A stretch of DNA of 64,000 bases from contig JAACJP010000056.1 in assembly GCA_013368375.1 (NCBI GenBank), positions 1 through 64,000 of the forward strand, read 5' to 3'. The notes under the pieces are model-generated. The model was not told the DNA's origin. It saw only the letters and a program-made list of their open reading frames with translations, and ran no database searches. The position numbers and the translations under genes were made by a program. Of the stretch, positions 54,531 through 64,000 are shown piece after piece. This stretch comes from Tricholomella constricta. Taxonomy: Eukaryota; Basidiomycota; Agaricomycetes; Agaricales; Lyophyllaceae. Numbering within the stretch: position 1 is the stretch's first letter; each line of letters starts with the position of its first letter.

Positions 54531-56099
54531 ATGAAGACGTCCACTCTCTTCACGCTCACATCTGCGATCACGCTCCTTGTATATCCTGTCTTCGCTCAGA
54601 CTCCAGAAACTGTCGCGGATGAGATCGTTGCCAATGCCAATGCTGGTATGTCCAATAAGCCGCGGTACAAAGCTTGAATCAAACATTCACATTACAGACA
54701 ACATCGACCTCTCCGTTCTCGATTTTTTGGATGACGCCTTGGAAGAAATCACCACGACGTACGAAGCTGCCCCTCCCGTTCGTCGGAATGTCGGGCGCCT
54801 CGCTGCGCGTCAGGCTGCGACGATTGTCGATGTCCATAGTAAGCAGTGAACCGCCGAATCATTGTTCATGTACTAACTTTCGCCTCGTACTAGCTCATGT
54901 CGTTCCTTCCTGGTACCAGGCCCTCGTTCCCGTCACAGGTGGTAACCCTACCCCAACCTGGGATATCAATAGCTATTTGTCGTTCATGGCTTCCCAGGGA
55001 GTTGCACGCTCCGTCTTCTCCTTCTCTGCACCAGGGCCGAACGTGTTTCAAGGATCTAAAGGCCTTACCATTGCACTTGCTCGTTTGATCAACGAGCAGG
55101 CTGCTGCCTACTGTCGTGCCAACCCTTCCAAGCTTAACTTTTATGCTGTCGTGCCTTTGCCATACACCCAGGAAGCTATCATTGAGGCCAAATATGCTTT
55201 GGACCAACTAGGCGCAGTGGGCATCATCCTCACGTCCAATGTCGAGGGCTTGTATCTCGGCAACGCTCAGTTCAAGCCCTTTTTCGACGCTATCAACAAG
55301 CGAAGCGGCAGACAAATCCTCTACATCCACCCGAGTGCGCCCTATGTCAAGGTCAACAACCAGCTTATCGAAGCCAACCCTACATCTTATGCCACTGGTA
55401 ACATCGAATTCTTGTGTGTACTATACTATTTCTACATGTCTTGGTGCTCACCGTCCGTATTAGCTTCGAAACTGCTCGTGTCTTGATGGACCTTACACTG
55501 ACCCATACCATTCACGACTTTACCAACATCCACTACGTCATCCCGCACGGTACGTCGCCTCAGGCATGGTCGTGTCGCATGTGCTAATTTCTCCCATGTA
55601 TATGAACAGTCGGAGGAGCCTTCCCTGCCACCATTGATCGCGTCCTCAAAACCGTCCCTGCTATTTATGACTCGTCGCTGAACATCTACAAGACCCGGTA
55701 AGCATTTCGCAATATATCACGATGTTCTCAATGTCCTCACGGTCCACAATCTTCAGCTTTTGGTGGGACTCAGCCGGACCTACTTATCTCCACCAAGTCT
55801 CTGGACTTTTGGGATTCGGTATTCCTAAGTCCCAACTTCTCTTCGGCACGGTAAGATGCGATGTCATTGGGAGGTGTCAATGACCCTGGCTCACCCAAAT
55901 TTGCTCCAGGACTTCCCCTACGCGCCTTCTTTCACTCAGGCAGGATCGCTCGCGGCAGTGCAGAACTCTCCCCTTCTCACCGCCGCTGAGAAGACTGCAT
56001 TGTTCACAACTAATCCCCGGACCCTTTTCGGCTCGAAAATTAACTGTAAGGATTTCGCCACTAGTTCGTGCGCCCGCCTGACAAGTTTCTGCAGGGTAA
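54531..56099 (+). CDS. Secreted amidohydrolase (Amidohydro_2/ACMSD family)
   Basis: Exons 54531-54645, 54698-54838, 54894-55413, 55464-55549, 55610-55697, 55757-55850, 55910-56045, 56095-56099 give 394 residues. The last exon is only GG-TAA; reading through its intron would give a longer tail ending at 56128. A signal peptide opens it (MKTSTLFTLTSAITLLVYPV). The metal-binding HxH is in VDVHTHVVPSWY, split by an intron inside the motif. Further family motifs are ISTAPG-like FSFSAPGPNVF, LYIHPS, HYVIPHVGGAFP and the catalytic Asp in LFGTDFPYAP. Relatives decarboxylate aromatic or amino-muconate acids (ACMSD, 6-methylsalicylate decarboxylase types). Substrate unknown. It converges on the ABM-like gene. 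Confidence 0.85.
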
Positions 56100-56246
56100 A
56101 GCTTGTTGTATTTCCGAGTGCCTTTTGATTCTTCTTTATGCCCTGGGACTCTGTGCTCGGAACATTGCGAATGTCAGGATCAATATTGACAACTCCGTAT
56201 CACCACTTTCTGCTGCAATACATCCTTTCAAAATGCCTTTCTCAGC

Positions 56247-56795
56247 CTATTTTCTGAACGTATTAACGCGTCGCAACACTGAGATCCCGCTTCCTTCATC
56301 GCCAGCGAAAGGCAATATCGCGATCCCTTCCTCCTGCCCATAGACTGATATCTTGTAACCTTCATTGGTTTCCGCGTCGATGCCAGCGCCCGCCCATTTA
56401 GCACTTGGAAGGTTGGTATTGTTTTCTCCCAATCCTCCCGCACCGCTATCAGCAGCGTACTTCTCCACTGTCACCACCCAAATATCGTGCTCCGGGAAGG
56501 TGGTGAAATCGATCACTGGATGTAGGAGGCTTTTAATCGTCAAATACTCGACGATCCCTCCCATCACCTTCTGATTCTCCTCGTTGCCCATGTACTGCAT
56601 GTGATCCTCGGCGTCCTTCCATCCCGAAATAAGGTAAACCATCGATGCATCAGCCACATTGGTGAAGAGGTGGACTGGGTAAGAGGAGTAGGCGGCCTGG
56701 CGCGTGCCGGCTTTCTCGAAAATATCTGCGACGATATCCGATTGCAATGTGTGTGGTGAGATCAATTGCAGAGTTGCAAATTCTGTGACAGACAT
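56247..56795 (-). CDS. ABM/dimeric alpha-beta barrel-like protein
   Basis: Single-exon frame of 182 residues with an ATG at 56795. The first 100 residues (EFATLQLISPHTLQSDIVAD ... VYLISGWKDAEDHMQYMG) have the pattern of antibiotic-biosynthesis-monooxygenase-like or dimeric alpha-beta barrel domains: a beta strand, a helix, then V-Y-L-I-S-x-W followed by a helix. Small proteins of this fold are common in fungi as oxygenases or stress proteins. The C-terminal 60 residues are not recognised. The 3' end lies 147 bp from the end of the secreted amidohydrolase, so the two are convergent. Confidence 0.6.
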   Translation of the reverse strand: MSVTEFATLQLISPHTLQSDIVADIFEKAGTRQAAYSSYPVHLFTNVADASMVYLISGWKDAEDHMQYMGNEENQKVMGGIVEYLTIKSLLHPVIDFTTFPEHDIWVVTVEKYAADSGAGGLGENNTNLPSAKWAGAGIDAETNEGYKISVYGQEEGIAILPFAGDEGSGISVLRRVNTFRK

Positions 56796-58492
56796 TTAAA
56801 TTTGGATGGTTCAGGGTGGGTGGGTCGGTTTGCTGAAGGTCGACATTAACATCCCACCCCAGTTAAATTGGAATTGAATCTGTCAGTGTATATCGTTGCT
56901 TGGCCTGGCTTTCGTCGTTGCCACTACCGCGACCCTGAACTCGGAGAATTAAATATACTCCGCCTTCTTGAAGAACAAGAATCCCCTGAAGTGATCCTGA
57001 GTCACCTGCGGTTGAAAGGCACTTGCTTTCAGGACCTCGCTGACCAGTGATCAGTGAACAACGTGCGAGGACGGAGAGCTGCCAGCGCTGTATTTCAACG
57101 TTTCTTGCACTCGCGTATCCGCCATTTTGACGATAAATAGCGCTACCCCTGGGTTTGCGACATTGAAACGCTCCGCACGGTCCTCGAAATAGCATGCGTA
57201 CACGTTCAGCGTATGAGTTGCCTTTAACGTGTCATGATATCGACGTTTTGTAATCCTCAGTGGAAATAACCATCCTCCGATGCTTTTCTTATCGTCGCGC
57301 CACCCGAGAATGCCTGATACACATGGTCCCAGTGGCTGATGCACGCGACTAGTTTGACAAAACTTGCATTCTCGCCAGCGCAACACCATTTCCGTGGTCC
57401 ACGAACGTCGTTAAAGTTCTATATAACCAAGTGAGCATGTCAATGTTGGACTGATCGGCTATGACGTCTCGAAATTTCTGCTGAAGATGTCATGTTATCG
57501 TTTGAACATTAACAAACAGTCCCGTCGAGTCAACTTCCCAAGAGACCGTAAAACGTAAACACATCAGCGCGCAGGGTAATAGAAATAGCATGGGCAAGGA
57601 TCCTATCACGACGTCGATTTCAGCCTTCATCGTACCTAATGGCCAGAAACGTTGATCGTATAAATGAATAAAAGGTTGACAGGGGCACGTCTTGTCAACG
57701 CGTGGGTCGTTTTCTTAGGCGTTCCATGCTGGTATGCCATTGCACCTGATGCAAGGTTAAATACCTGTGATGATGAGTTGAAACATGAATAAAGAGGCAG
57801 ATGCAACACTAACCCAAGTTCGCACCAAGGACTTAGGAGCCTACTGAACACAACTGGGCCCATTAGATCACGTCTGCGGGGCATTCTACATGGCGATGAG
57901 CCTCATACAATTCCACATATACTCAAGAAGTCAGGCATAGGAGAATCGACACCTGCAGACATATTAAGCCTGGAGGCATGTCAGTTCCCGGTCTTGTAAA
58001 CCCACAGTATATCGTCGAAGGCTCCTAGTGGCACCACAGATGGTGATTCAAAGTTGAATGTAGGAGATTTGTTTGGCCCCAGGTCAGATTGCCTAAAGCT
58101 GGCGCAACAGCCAAGGCGCAGAATACAGCAGGAGGATTACGAGAACTAGACAGATTCATCTAGAGAGGTCTTGATTATGACTGCCAACCGTTACAGTCTC
58201 AGCAGCATTTAAATAGCTAGCCATTACTATCGTCCGCATTGTCGCAAAAGAGCAGCATAAAATCCGAAGGAACACCATTGTTTGGAAAGCACCTTTAGTT
58301 ATGTGAATGGTGCCGGTGAAGGCTCAGCGCTCAGAAGGAAACACTGAGTTAGGCAGAAAGTCCGGCATGACTGGGTCGCGGTCACGGTGAGGTCAAAACA
58401 CGAATGTCCCAAAATGGAAGTTTGGTCACTTCCGCTTCAAGTTGTTAATCACCGACCGTGCTTGCAGCTAAGCTCAACGTCCGTGTAACAAT
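56796..58492. other. Long intergenic region, no gene recognised
   Basis: Short frames such as 57051-57389 (minus) show no family features. The sequence is AT-richer than flanking genes and seems single copy. Confidence 0.5.
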
Positions 58493-60287
58493 ATGATTTC
58501 GGTATGTCTGCAAGCTGCGACTATACACGAATCTGATTCGTTTCCAGGCATTCTTCATATTCAATCAAAAGGGAGAGGTGAGCTGAGCTTGACGCGCACT
58601 TTGGCAGGAATGGAAACTCACGCCTTGGATAGGTCTTAATCTCAAGGCTCTACCGGACCGACTTTAAGTGTGATCCAAGTCGTACTATCCTCCTGACGAA
58701 TACTCATGTAGCTGATGCTCCATAGACGATCGATCGCCGACGTGTTCCGAATTCAAGTCGTATCCAATAGCGATGTCAGGTCGCCGATTATCACCCTGGG
58801 CTCAACAAGTTTCTTTCACGTACGGATTAACAACCTTTATGTCGTAGCTGTGACAAAGTAAGGTTCATTAGGTTTTATATTGCACTCCTACTGATAGCAA
58901 CCTAGGAATAACGCCAACGCCGCCCTCGTCTTCGAGTTCTGTTACCGCTTCATCAACATCGCGAAGTCATACTTTGGGAAAATAGATGAGGAGTCTGTAA
59001 AGAATAACTTTGTGCTGATCTATGAACTCATTGACGGTGCGTAATTGAAACTATTTCTGCTGCCCGCTAAACGCTAATTCACTGTACAGAAATCAACGAT
59101 TTTGGATATCCTCAGAACAGTGAAATTGACACCCTCAAATCATATATCACCACTGAGAGCGTTGTTTCGTCTGCCATCGCTGCAGTATGTAAATTGCGCC
59201 TTCTTGGCGGAATGGAACTAATCGACTACAGGAGGAGTCCTCGAAGATCACGACACAAGCAACGGGAGCGACGAGCTGGCGACGCGGAGATGTCAAGTAT
59301 AAGAAGAACGAGGCGTTTGTGGATGTCATTGAGATCGTGAATCTAAGCATGAGCGCGAAAGGTATTTAAATCACGTCGAACAGTCCACAGCTTCTCACTC
59401 TGTTAGGCACTGTGCTACGGGCGGATGTCGATGGCCACATTCAAATGCGCGCATACCTTTCTGGCACCCCGGAATGCAAATTCGGCCTCAACGACAAGCT
59501 CGTAATCGACAAGAGTGAACGGGGGATCGGCGATGCGGTTGAACTGGACGACTGCAGATTCCACCAATGTGTACGGTTGAACGACTTTGATGCAACTCGT
59601 ACAATCAGTTTCATCCCACCGGACGGCGAATTCGAATTGATGCGGTAAGTCGCTACGATGTTGAAGAGCTTCCTCACAATATTTGACGCACTTTAGATAC
59701 CGTTCAACGTCCAATGTCAAATTGCCGCTCCGCGTCATACCTACCGTCAATGAGATTGGAACTACACAAGTCGCCTATACCGTCACGGTCAAAGCTAATT
59801 TTAACAATAAGCTCTCTGCCACCAACGTCGTCCTGCGGATACCGACCCCACTGAATACAACGACCGTGGACTGCAAGGTCGCCACCGGAAAGGCAAAATA
59901 CGTGCCTGCTGAGAATGTCGTCGTCTGGAAGTAAGTGCAAATGTATATCATCTCATGTCGCGTCTGACGTGGTGGGTGCGTTCAGAATTCCGCGAATTCA
60001 GGGTGGCTCGGAATGTACATTCACTGGGACGGCTAGCCTGACTAGCACTACCACGCGCCAGGTCTGGGCTCGGCCTCCCATCGACGTTGATTTCCAAGTC
60101 CTGATGTTCACTGCATCGGGTCTGATCGTGCGCTTTCTCAAGGTCTTTGAAAAGAGCAATTACCAGAGCGTCAAGTGGGTCCGGTACCTCACGAAAGCGA
60201 GTGGCTCATACCAGATAAGGGTGCGTACCTCTTACCTATTTTCCTCCCCTGCCGTCTTGCTTAATAGAGTCTGTTATTCAGTTTTGA
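58493..60287 (+). CDS. AP-2 clathrin adaptor complex, mu subunit
   Basis: The mu subunit binds tyrosine-based sorting signals and PIP2 in clathrin endocytosis at the plasma membrane. Eleven exons, 58493-58501, 58548-58577, 58633-58667, 58726-58857, 58906-59036, 59090-59184, 59232-59361, 59407-59644, 59697-59930, 59986-60220, 60282-60287, give 424 residues, the standard size. The longin domain occupies 1-140 ([20 protein letters not shown]). The linker [20 protein letters not shown] precedes the mu homology domain ([30 protein letters not shown]), which ends [17 protein letters not shown]. The first exon codes only three residues and the last only Phe and the stop; both are supported by good splice sites and the family ends. 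The choice of mu-2 over mu-1 rests on the linker and length. Confidence 0.93.
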
Positions 60288-60472
60288 TTCACGGAGTTTA
60301 CTGTTGTCGTGTTATATCTATTGTAAACTACATTGCCATTGTTATAATCTGAGCCTTGCCATCTCGATAGTCATTTGGGTGGGGCGCAGCGCTATCTGCG
60401 AGGTTACCAACCCTATCGCGCAGTTGGATATACACTGTAAGGAACAAAAAAGTCACCGGGGTCTTGCAGATT
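60288..60472. other. Intergenic between AP-2 mu and tRNA-Ser
   Basis: No feature seen. Confidence 0.5.
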
Positions 60473-60564
60473 CGACGCCAGCAGGATTTGAACCTGCGCC
60501 CTCAAAGAGGAACAGATGAACTTCATATTCTAATCTGTCGCCGTAACCACTTGGCTATAGCGCC
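60473..60564 (-). tRNA. tRNA-Ser(AGA) with 10-nt intron
   Basis: The complement folds as a tRNA: acceptor GGCGCTA/TGGCGTC with G discriminator, D arm GCC...GGC, anticodon stem ACAGA/TCTGT, variable arm CCTC-TTT-GAGG and T arm GCAGG-TTCAAAT-CCTGC. Anticodon AGA is at 60531-60529. A 10-nt intron (60527-60518) lies one base after the anticodon, the canonical place. The long variable arm confirms Ser. Mature length is 82 plus CCA. Confidence 0.92.
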
Positions 60565-61258
60565 GGCGGAGTTGGGCTTCAGCAAATAATATATTAGATG
60601 ATTGGCTTGTTTGCACGGCGTCCAGCGACAGGGGAAGTGCGAGGGTTTGACGTCGCACCCTCGTCGACATTTAATAGCCTGCCAGGATAGCGAGAAAAGA
60701 ACAGAGACCACGAAGCAATGTATTATCAGGGAAAGCTAAGAAAGAACACAAGTGCGAGATCTGAAATGGTCAGTGCTATGATCAGACCGACAGCCAATAC
60801 TGGCGGTTGAGCGGCGCATTGACGGATGAATCTGGTTTCGATTGGTGAGTCCCTGTTTATATTGTGAAACGGTCAAGCCTCCGGTGTGGACAAGCGTTGT
60901 TACATAGGTTTGTGGCATGCATGCCAAATTCGAGTCCAGGAATACATCTGACAGGATTCCTGCAAGAGTACCCTCAACCACAGGTATAAACTAAGCTCTC
61001 AGTAGCGCATTGGCTTTATATTCTAGCAGCAGGGATAGAACACGTAAAGTTGAGGTTGGGTTGAGATCAGGGGACAATTCATTAGTCTCCAGCCACAACA
61101 CTATTTACATCTATTTACATCAAAGCCAAAATTGCCACCGCGCAAGAAATCCTCGAACCACGTCGCTCGCCGTCTCCCTTCTCCTTCCCTTCCTTTCTAC
61201 CCCGTCGCTCCTCCCTCTTTACATTCCTTCAATAGTTCCCCAGGTTTGAGGACGTAAA
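60565..61258. other. Intergenic, promoter side of the septin gene
   Basis: No gene. A pyrimidine-rich stretch (about 61165-61235) directly upstream of the ATG is typical of highly expressed fungal promoters. Confidence 0.5.
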
Positions 61259-62627
61259 ATGGCTGAAGAAATTCGCGCGGAGTCGTATGTCGGGTTCGAC
61301 AGCATCACCCAGCAGATCGAGCACAAGCTCTTGAAGCGTGGTTTCCAGTTCAATGTCATTGTTGTCGGTGCGTACATGTCTGCCATGGCAAGGAGATGAT
61401 GGGTTTGACTGAGCTTTACATGCGCAGGTCAAACGGGTTTAGGAAAGTCGACGTTGATCAACACCATTTTCGCGTCCCACCTCATCGACTCGAAGGGTCG
61501 CTTCGCGTCGGACGAGCCTGTCAGACAGACCACCGAGATCCAGGCTGTTTCGCATGGTACGTCTATGCTCCCTCATCCATGTTGCACTCGACCCCCCCTT
61601 TCCACGCCTTGCTTTTACCCCTCTCCCCCCGTGCTTCGTTTTACGTGTCTACATACCCAAAAAGAATTGAAAATGGACATGAGCTGACATTTTGTTATTT
61701 TCACCAGTCATCGTTGAGAATGGGGTGAAGTTGCGATTGAACATCGTCGACACGCCCGGTTACGGCGACCAGGTCAACAACGAGAATTGGTGCGCTGCCC
61801 TCTGCTCCCTAATCCTCTTCCTTCGACTCATTACGTTTCGTTATATCTTCTGTGACCATTTCACGTACACAGCTGGGACCCCATCATCAAGTACATCAAA
61901 GACCAGCATAGCGCGTATCTGCGGAAAGAGCTTACCGCAATGCGTGACCGGTACATTCAGGACACGCGTATTCACTGCTGCTTGTACTTCATCAACCCGA
62001 CGGGTCACGCACTGCGCCCCATCGACGTCATTGTCATGAAGAAGCTCAGCGAGGTTGTCAACGTTGTCCCCGTCATTGCCAAGTCGGACAGCTTGACCCC
62101 CGAGGAGAGGGAGAGATTCAAGGCGAAGATCAGGGAGGAGCTTCAGTACGACAACATCAGGCTGTATCCGTTCGATACGGACGAGGATGATGAAGAGGAA
62201 GTGCAACTCAATGCTGCTATTCGGGTCCGTGCTTTCCCTTTCGTTAAATTGTGCCGTGTTAATTGAGACTGACAAAATGCATCGGGTATAGAATATCATC
62301 CCGTTCGCCGTCGTCGGCTCGGAGAACAACGTGATTATCGACGGCAAGTCTGTCCGCGGTCGCAGGAACCGATGGGGTGTTGTCAACGTCGAGGACCCGA
62401 ATCACTGCGAGTTCATGAACCTCCGTAACTTCCTTACTAGGTGCGATCGATGCCATCCAAGCTGTGGTTTTGTGTCTGTGCTGACACGCCCTCATTACTT
62501 TCCCAGGACCCACTTGCAAGACCTCATCGAGACAACGGCGCAAATCCATTACGAGGCTTTCCGTTCGAAGCAGCTGCTTGCGCTTAAGGAGGGCGTCAAC
62601 CAGCGTCCCGCGCAGGCTCAACAGTAG
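61259..62627 (+). CDS. CDC10: Septin, Cdc10 type
   Basis: Septins are GTP-binding proteins that form filaments at the division site and bud neck. Six exons, 61259-61367, 61428-61556, 61708-61789, 61873-62224, 62292-62440, 62507-62627, give 313 residues. N-terminal GFDSITQQIEHKLLKRGFQF is close to Cdc10, with the basic lipid-binding patch. The G1 loop is GQTGLGKST, the G3 motif DTPGYGDQ, the G4 motif AKSD, and the septin unique element includes RRNRWGVVNVEDPNHCEF. As in Cdc10 there is no C-terminal coiled coil; the protein ends soon after HYEAFRSKQLL. All phases agree. Confidence 0.95.
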
Positions 62628-63224
62628 AGCTTGGTCGTGCTTGAGTCTTTTGGGTCGGCCCGACCGGCGGGCAAAAAAATGGATACCCCTTCGTCTGCAA
62701 ACGCTCGCTTACCGTCTCACTCCGTCTTTGCATTGGAATACCGTTACAATTACTCTTCACTTTCGCTACATACTGTCAGCTTCTTGTCCCATTGCCTCTT
62801 GATATAATACATACCCGGGGCCACACTCGTTGGAAATGCCGTTCGTCCGCGTAATTTCAAGCATCACGGCGATCAACGTGTCATGTCGGCTGACACACTC
62901 TGTTTATGCTTCGTGATCGTGTCAGTCGGTAAAATCTGGAAGTCTCCGCAATCGTGTGCCTCGAAAAACACTGGGAAAGGAAAGATACAAGCTTTCACGG
63001 CAACGATGGTGCTGGGATGTTTCTGAAATTTTTTAGAATGCAGTGGGAGGAGGAACGTGAAAAAGGTCATCATTCTTATGTCATGGCTGATCGTGTGTCA
63101 GCTCCGCTGAGGCGCGGAAGAAATTGTGCTCAGCACCGTCTCTATCGTCCGCATTGTTATGACCAACGCCCTCGGACGGCTGCGACTCTGAACCCCAGTC
63201 CGCGACTCGTCCTTTACGACCATT
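62628..63224. other. Intergenic, septin 3' region and flippase promoter
   Basis: No gene or repeat recognised. It is a head-to-tail gap of about 600 bp. Confidence 0.5.
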
Positions 63225-64000
63225 ATGGCCCCTGTTGCGCTCTCAGGGTTCGCTTCTTGGTACAATAAACTCGCAGCATTCAATGTCGAGGACTTGTTCG
63301 TGCGTAAGCAGGAGCCCGGACCGCGGCGGACAGTTTTTGTCAACGAAAATCTTCCGGAAGACTACCACGACCACAAGGGCCGCGTCAAACCAGAGCATGT
63401 ATACGCCACTAACCAGGTCCTGACGTCGAAATACACCATCATTACCTTTCTTCCACGAAACCTGCTTGAGCAGTTCAGGCGTGTGGCGAACGTGTAAGTT
63501 TCAAGCTTGTATTCGATGTTGAACGTGTCTAACAGCTCTGCAGTTTCTTCCTAGGCATAGCTATTCTCCAATTCTTCAACAAGTTCTCGACGATATCACC
63601 GGGGCTTGTCATCCTCCCACTTCTCATCGTTCTCGGCATTACCGCAGTTAAGGATGCATATGAAGACGTTAAACGCCACCAGTCTGACCGCCGTGTCAAC
63701 CATACACCCGTCAGAGTCCTTGCTGGCGGCGACTGGGTCAACCCGAACGTCATGGTCAAGAAAAGTCGCACATTTGTCCGCGGGATCATCCCCAGGATGG
63801 GAAAGACAAAAGGCGCCCACGTGAAGGATAACAAGATACCTGAACCCGCCCCCGGGGAACACATGGACAACGAATACGACGATGCGCACGAGGAGGAGCA
63901 GCACGGGATCAGCCTATTCGGGCACCACGGGGACAGCCGCCCACACTGGCACAAGGCGATCTGGGAGGACGTGCGCGTGGGCGACTTTGTCAAGATCAAG
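63225..64000 (+). CDS. P4-ATPase phospholipid flippase, N-terminal part (runs off window)
   Basis: Exon 1 is 63225-63493 and exon 2 begins at 63544 and is still open at the window end, giving about 240 residues. The order matches P4-ATPases of the Dnf/Drs2 type. A cytosolic start contains RRTVFVNENLPEDY and SKYTIITFLPRNLLEQFRR. The first helices follow (FFLGIAILQFFNKFSTISPG, LVILPLLIVLGITAVKDAYE). DVKRHQSDRRVN comes next, then the A-domain approach with a long insertion (about 165-225) and IWEDVRVGDFVKI. The long acidic insertion is more like Dnf1/Dnf2 than Drs2. These enzymes flip aminophospholipids or phosphatidylcholine to the inner leaflet. The remaining catalytic domain is outside the window. 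Confidence 0.9.

Noticed and set aside
57051..57389. 112-codon minus-strand frame
   Set aside because: No family resemblance, no good start context and no splice partners.

Overview
The window reads as nuclear DNA of a basidiomycete, most likely a mushroom-forming agaricomycete. Genes are dense and cut by many 45-60 bp GT-AG introns. The mobile elements are of kinds common in that group: Ty3 LTR elements, a Plavaka (KDZ/CACTA-related) transposase, a pogo/Fot-type DDE transposon, LINE 3' ends and a DUF6532-like gene. Exon maps were built by hand from splice signals, reading frame and family resemblance. No alignment or search was run. Several long open frames in the window begin with TTG, CTG or GTG, so starts were re-chosen at ATG where one exists.

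Layout. (1) 1-14500 is a repeat island: decayed minus-strand Ty3 relics with short LTRs, a 147-bp direct repeat, a 12-unit satellite (about 126/133 bp), a LINE 3' end, a terminal-inverted-repeat element and a broken DUF6532-like gene. (2) 14502-18295 is a divergent pair: the inner-kinetochore protein CENP-C/Mif2 (minus) and the mitochondrial tRNA 2-thiouridylase Mtu1 (plus), with start codons 78 bp apart. (3) 18300-20800 is a tandem duplication of an unknown small gene. (4) 20817-29791 is a young full-length Ty3 element with identical LTRs, a 5-bp target duplication and one 2675-codon open frame. (5) 29860-31151 is a second LINE 3' end. (6) 31288-40048 is a pogo-type DNA transposon bounded by 26-bp inverted repeats and TA. 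It has been split by an insertion carrying two intact divergent genes, a Plavaka transposase and a DUF6532-like gene.

(7) 40841-64000 is mostly host gene space: a secreted Cys-rich repeat protein, a 7TM relic, a Mif2-type cupin paralogue that shares three intron positions and phases with Mif2, a 1176-residue unknown protein, a Trf4/Cid14 poly(A) polymerase, a 7TM protein, a secreted amidohydrolase, an ABM-like protein, the AP-2 mu subunit, tRNA-Ser(AGA), the Cdc10 septin and the start of a P4-ATPase flippase. The right end groups housekeeping functions in endocytosis, cytokinesis and lipid flipping. The left and centre are repeat-rich and probably heterochromatic.

Most notable: the Mif2 cupin paralogue lacking the CENP-C motif, the two-gene Plavaka/DUF6532 insertion inside a pogo element, and the unusual architecture of the young Ty3 element (a duplicated module between gag and protease, and a 350-residue C-terminal extension).
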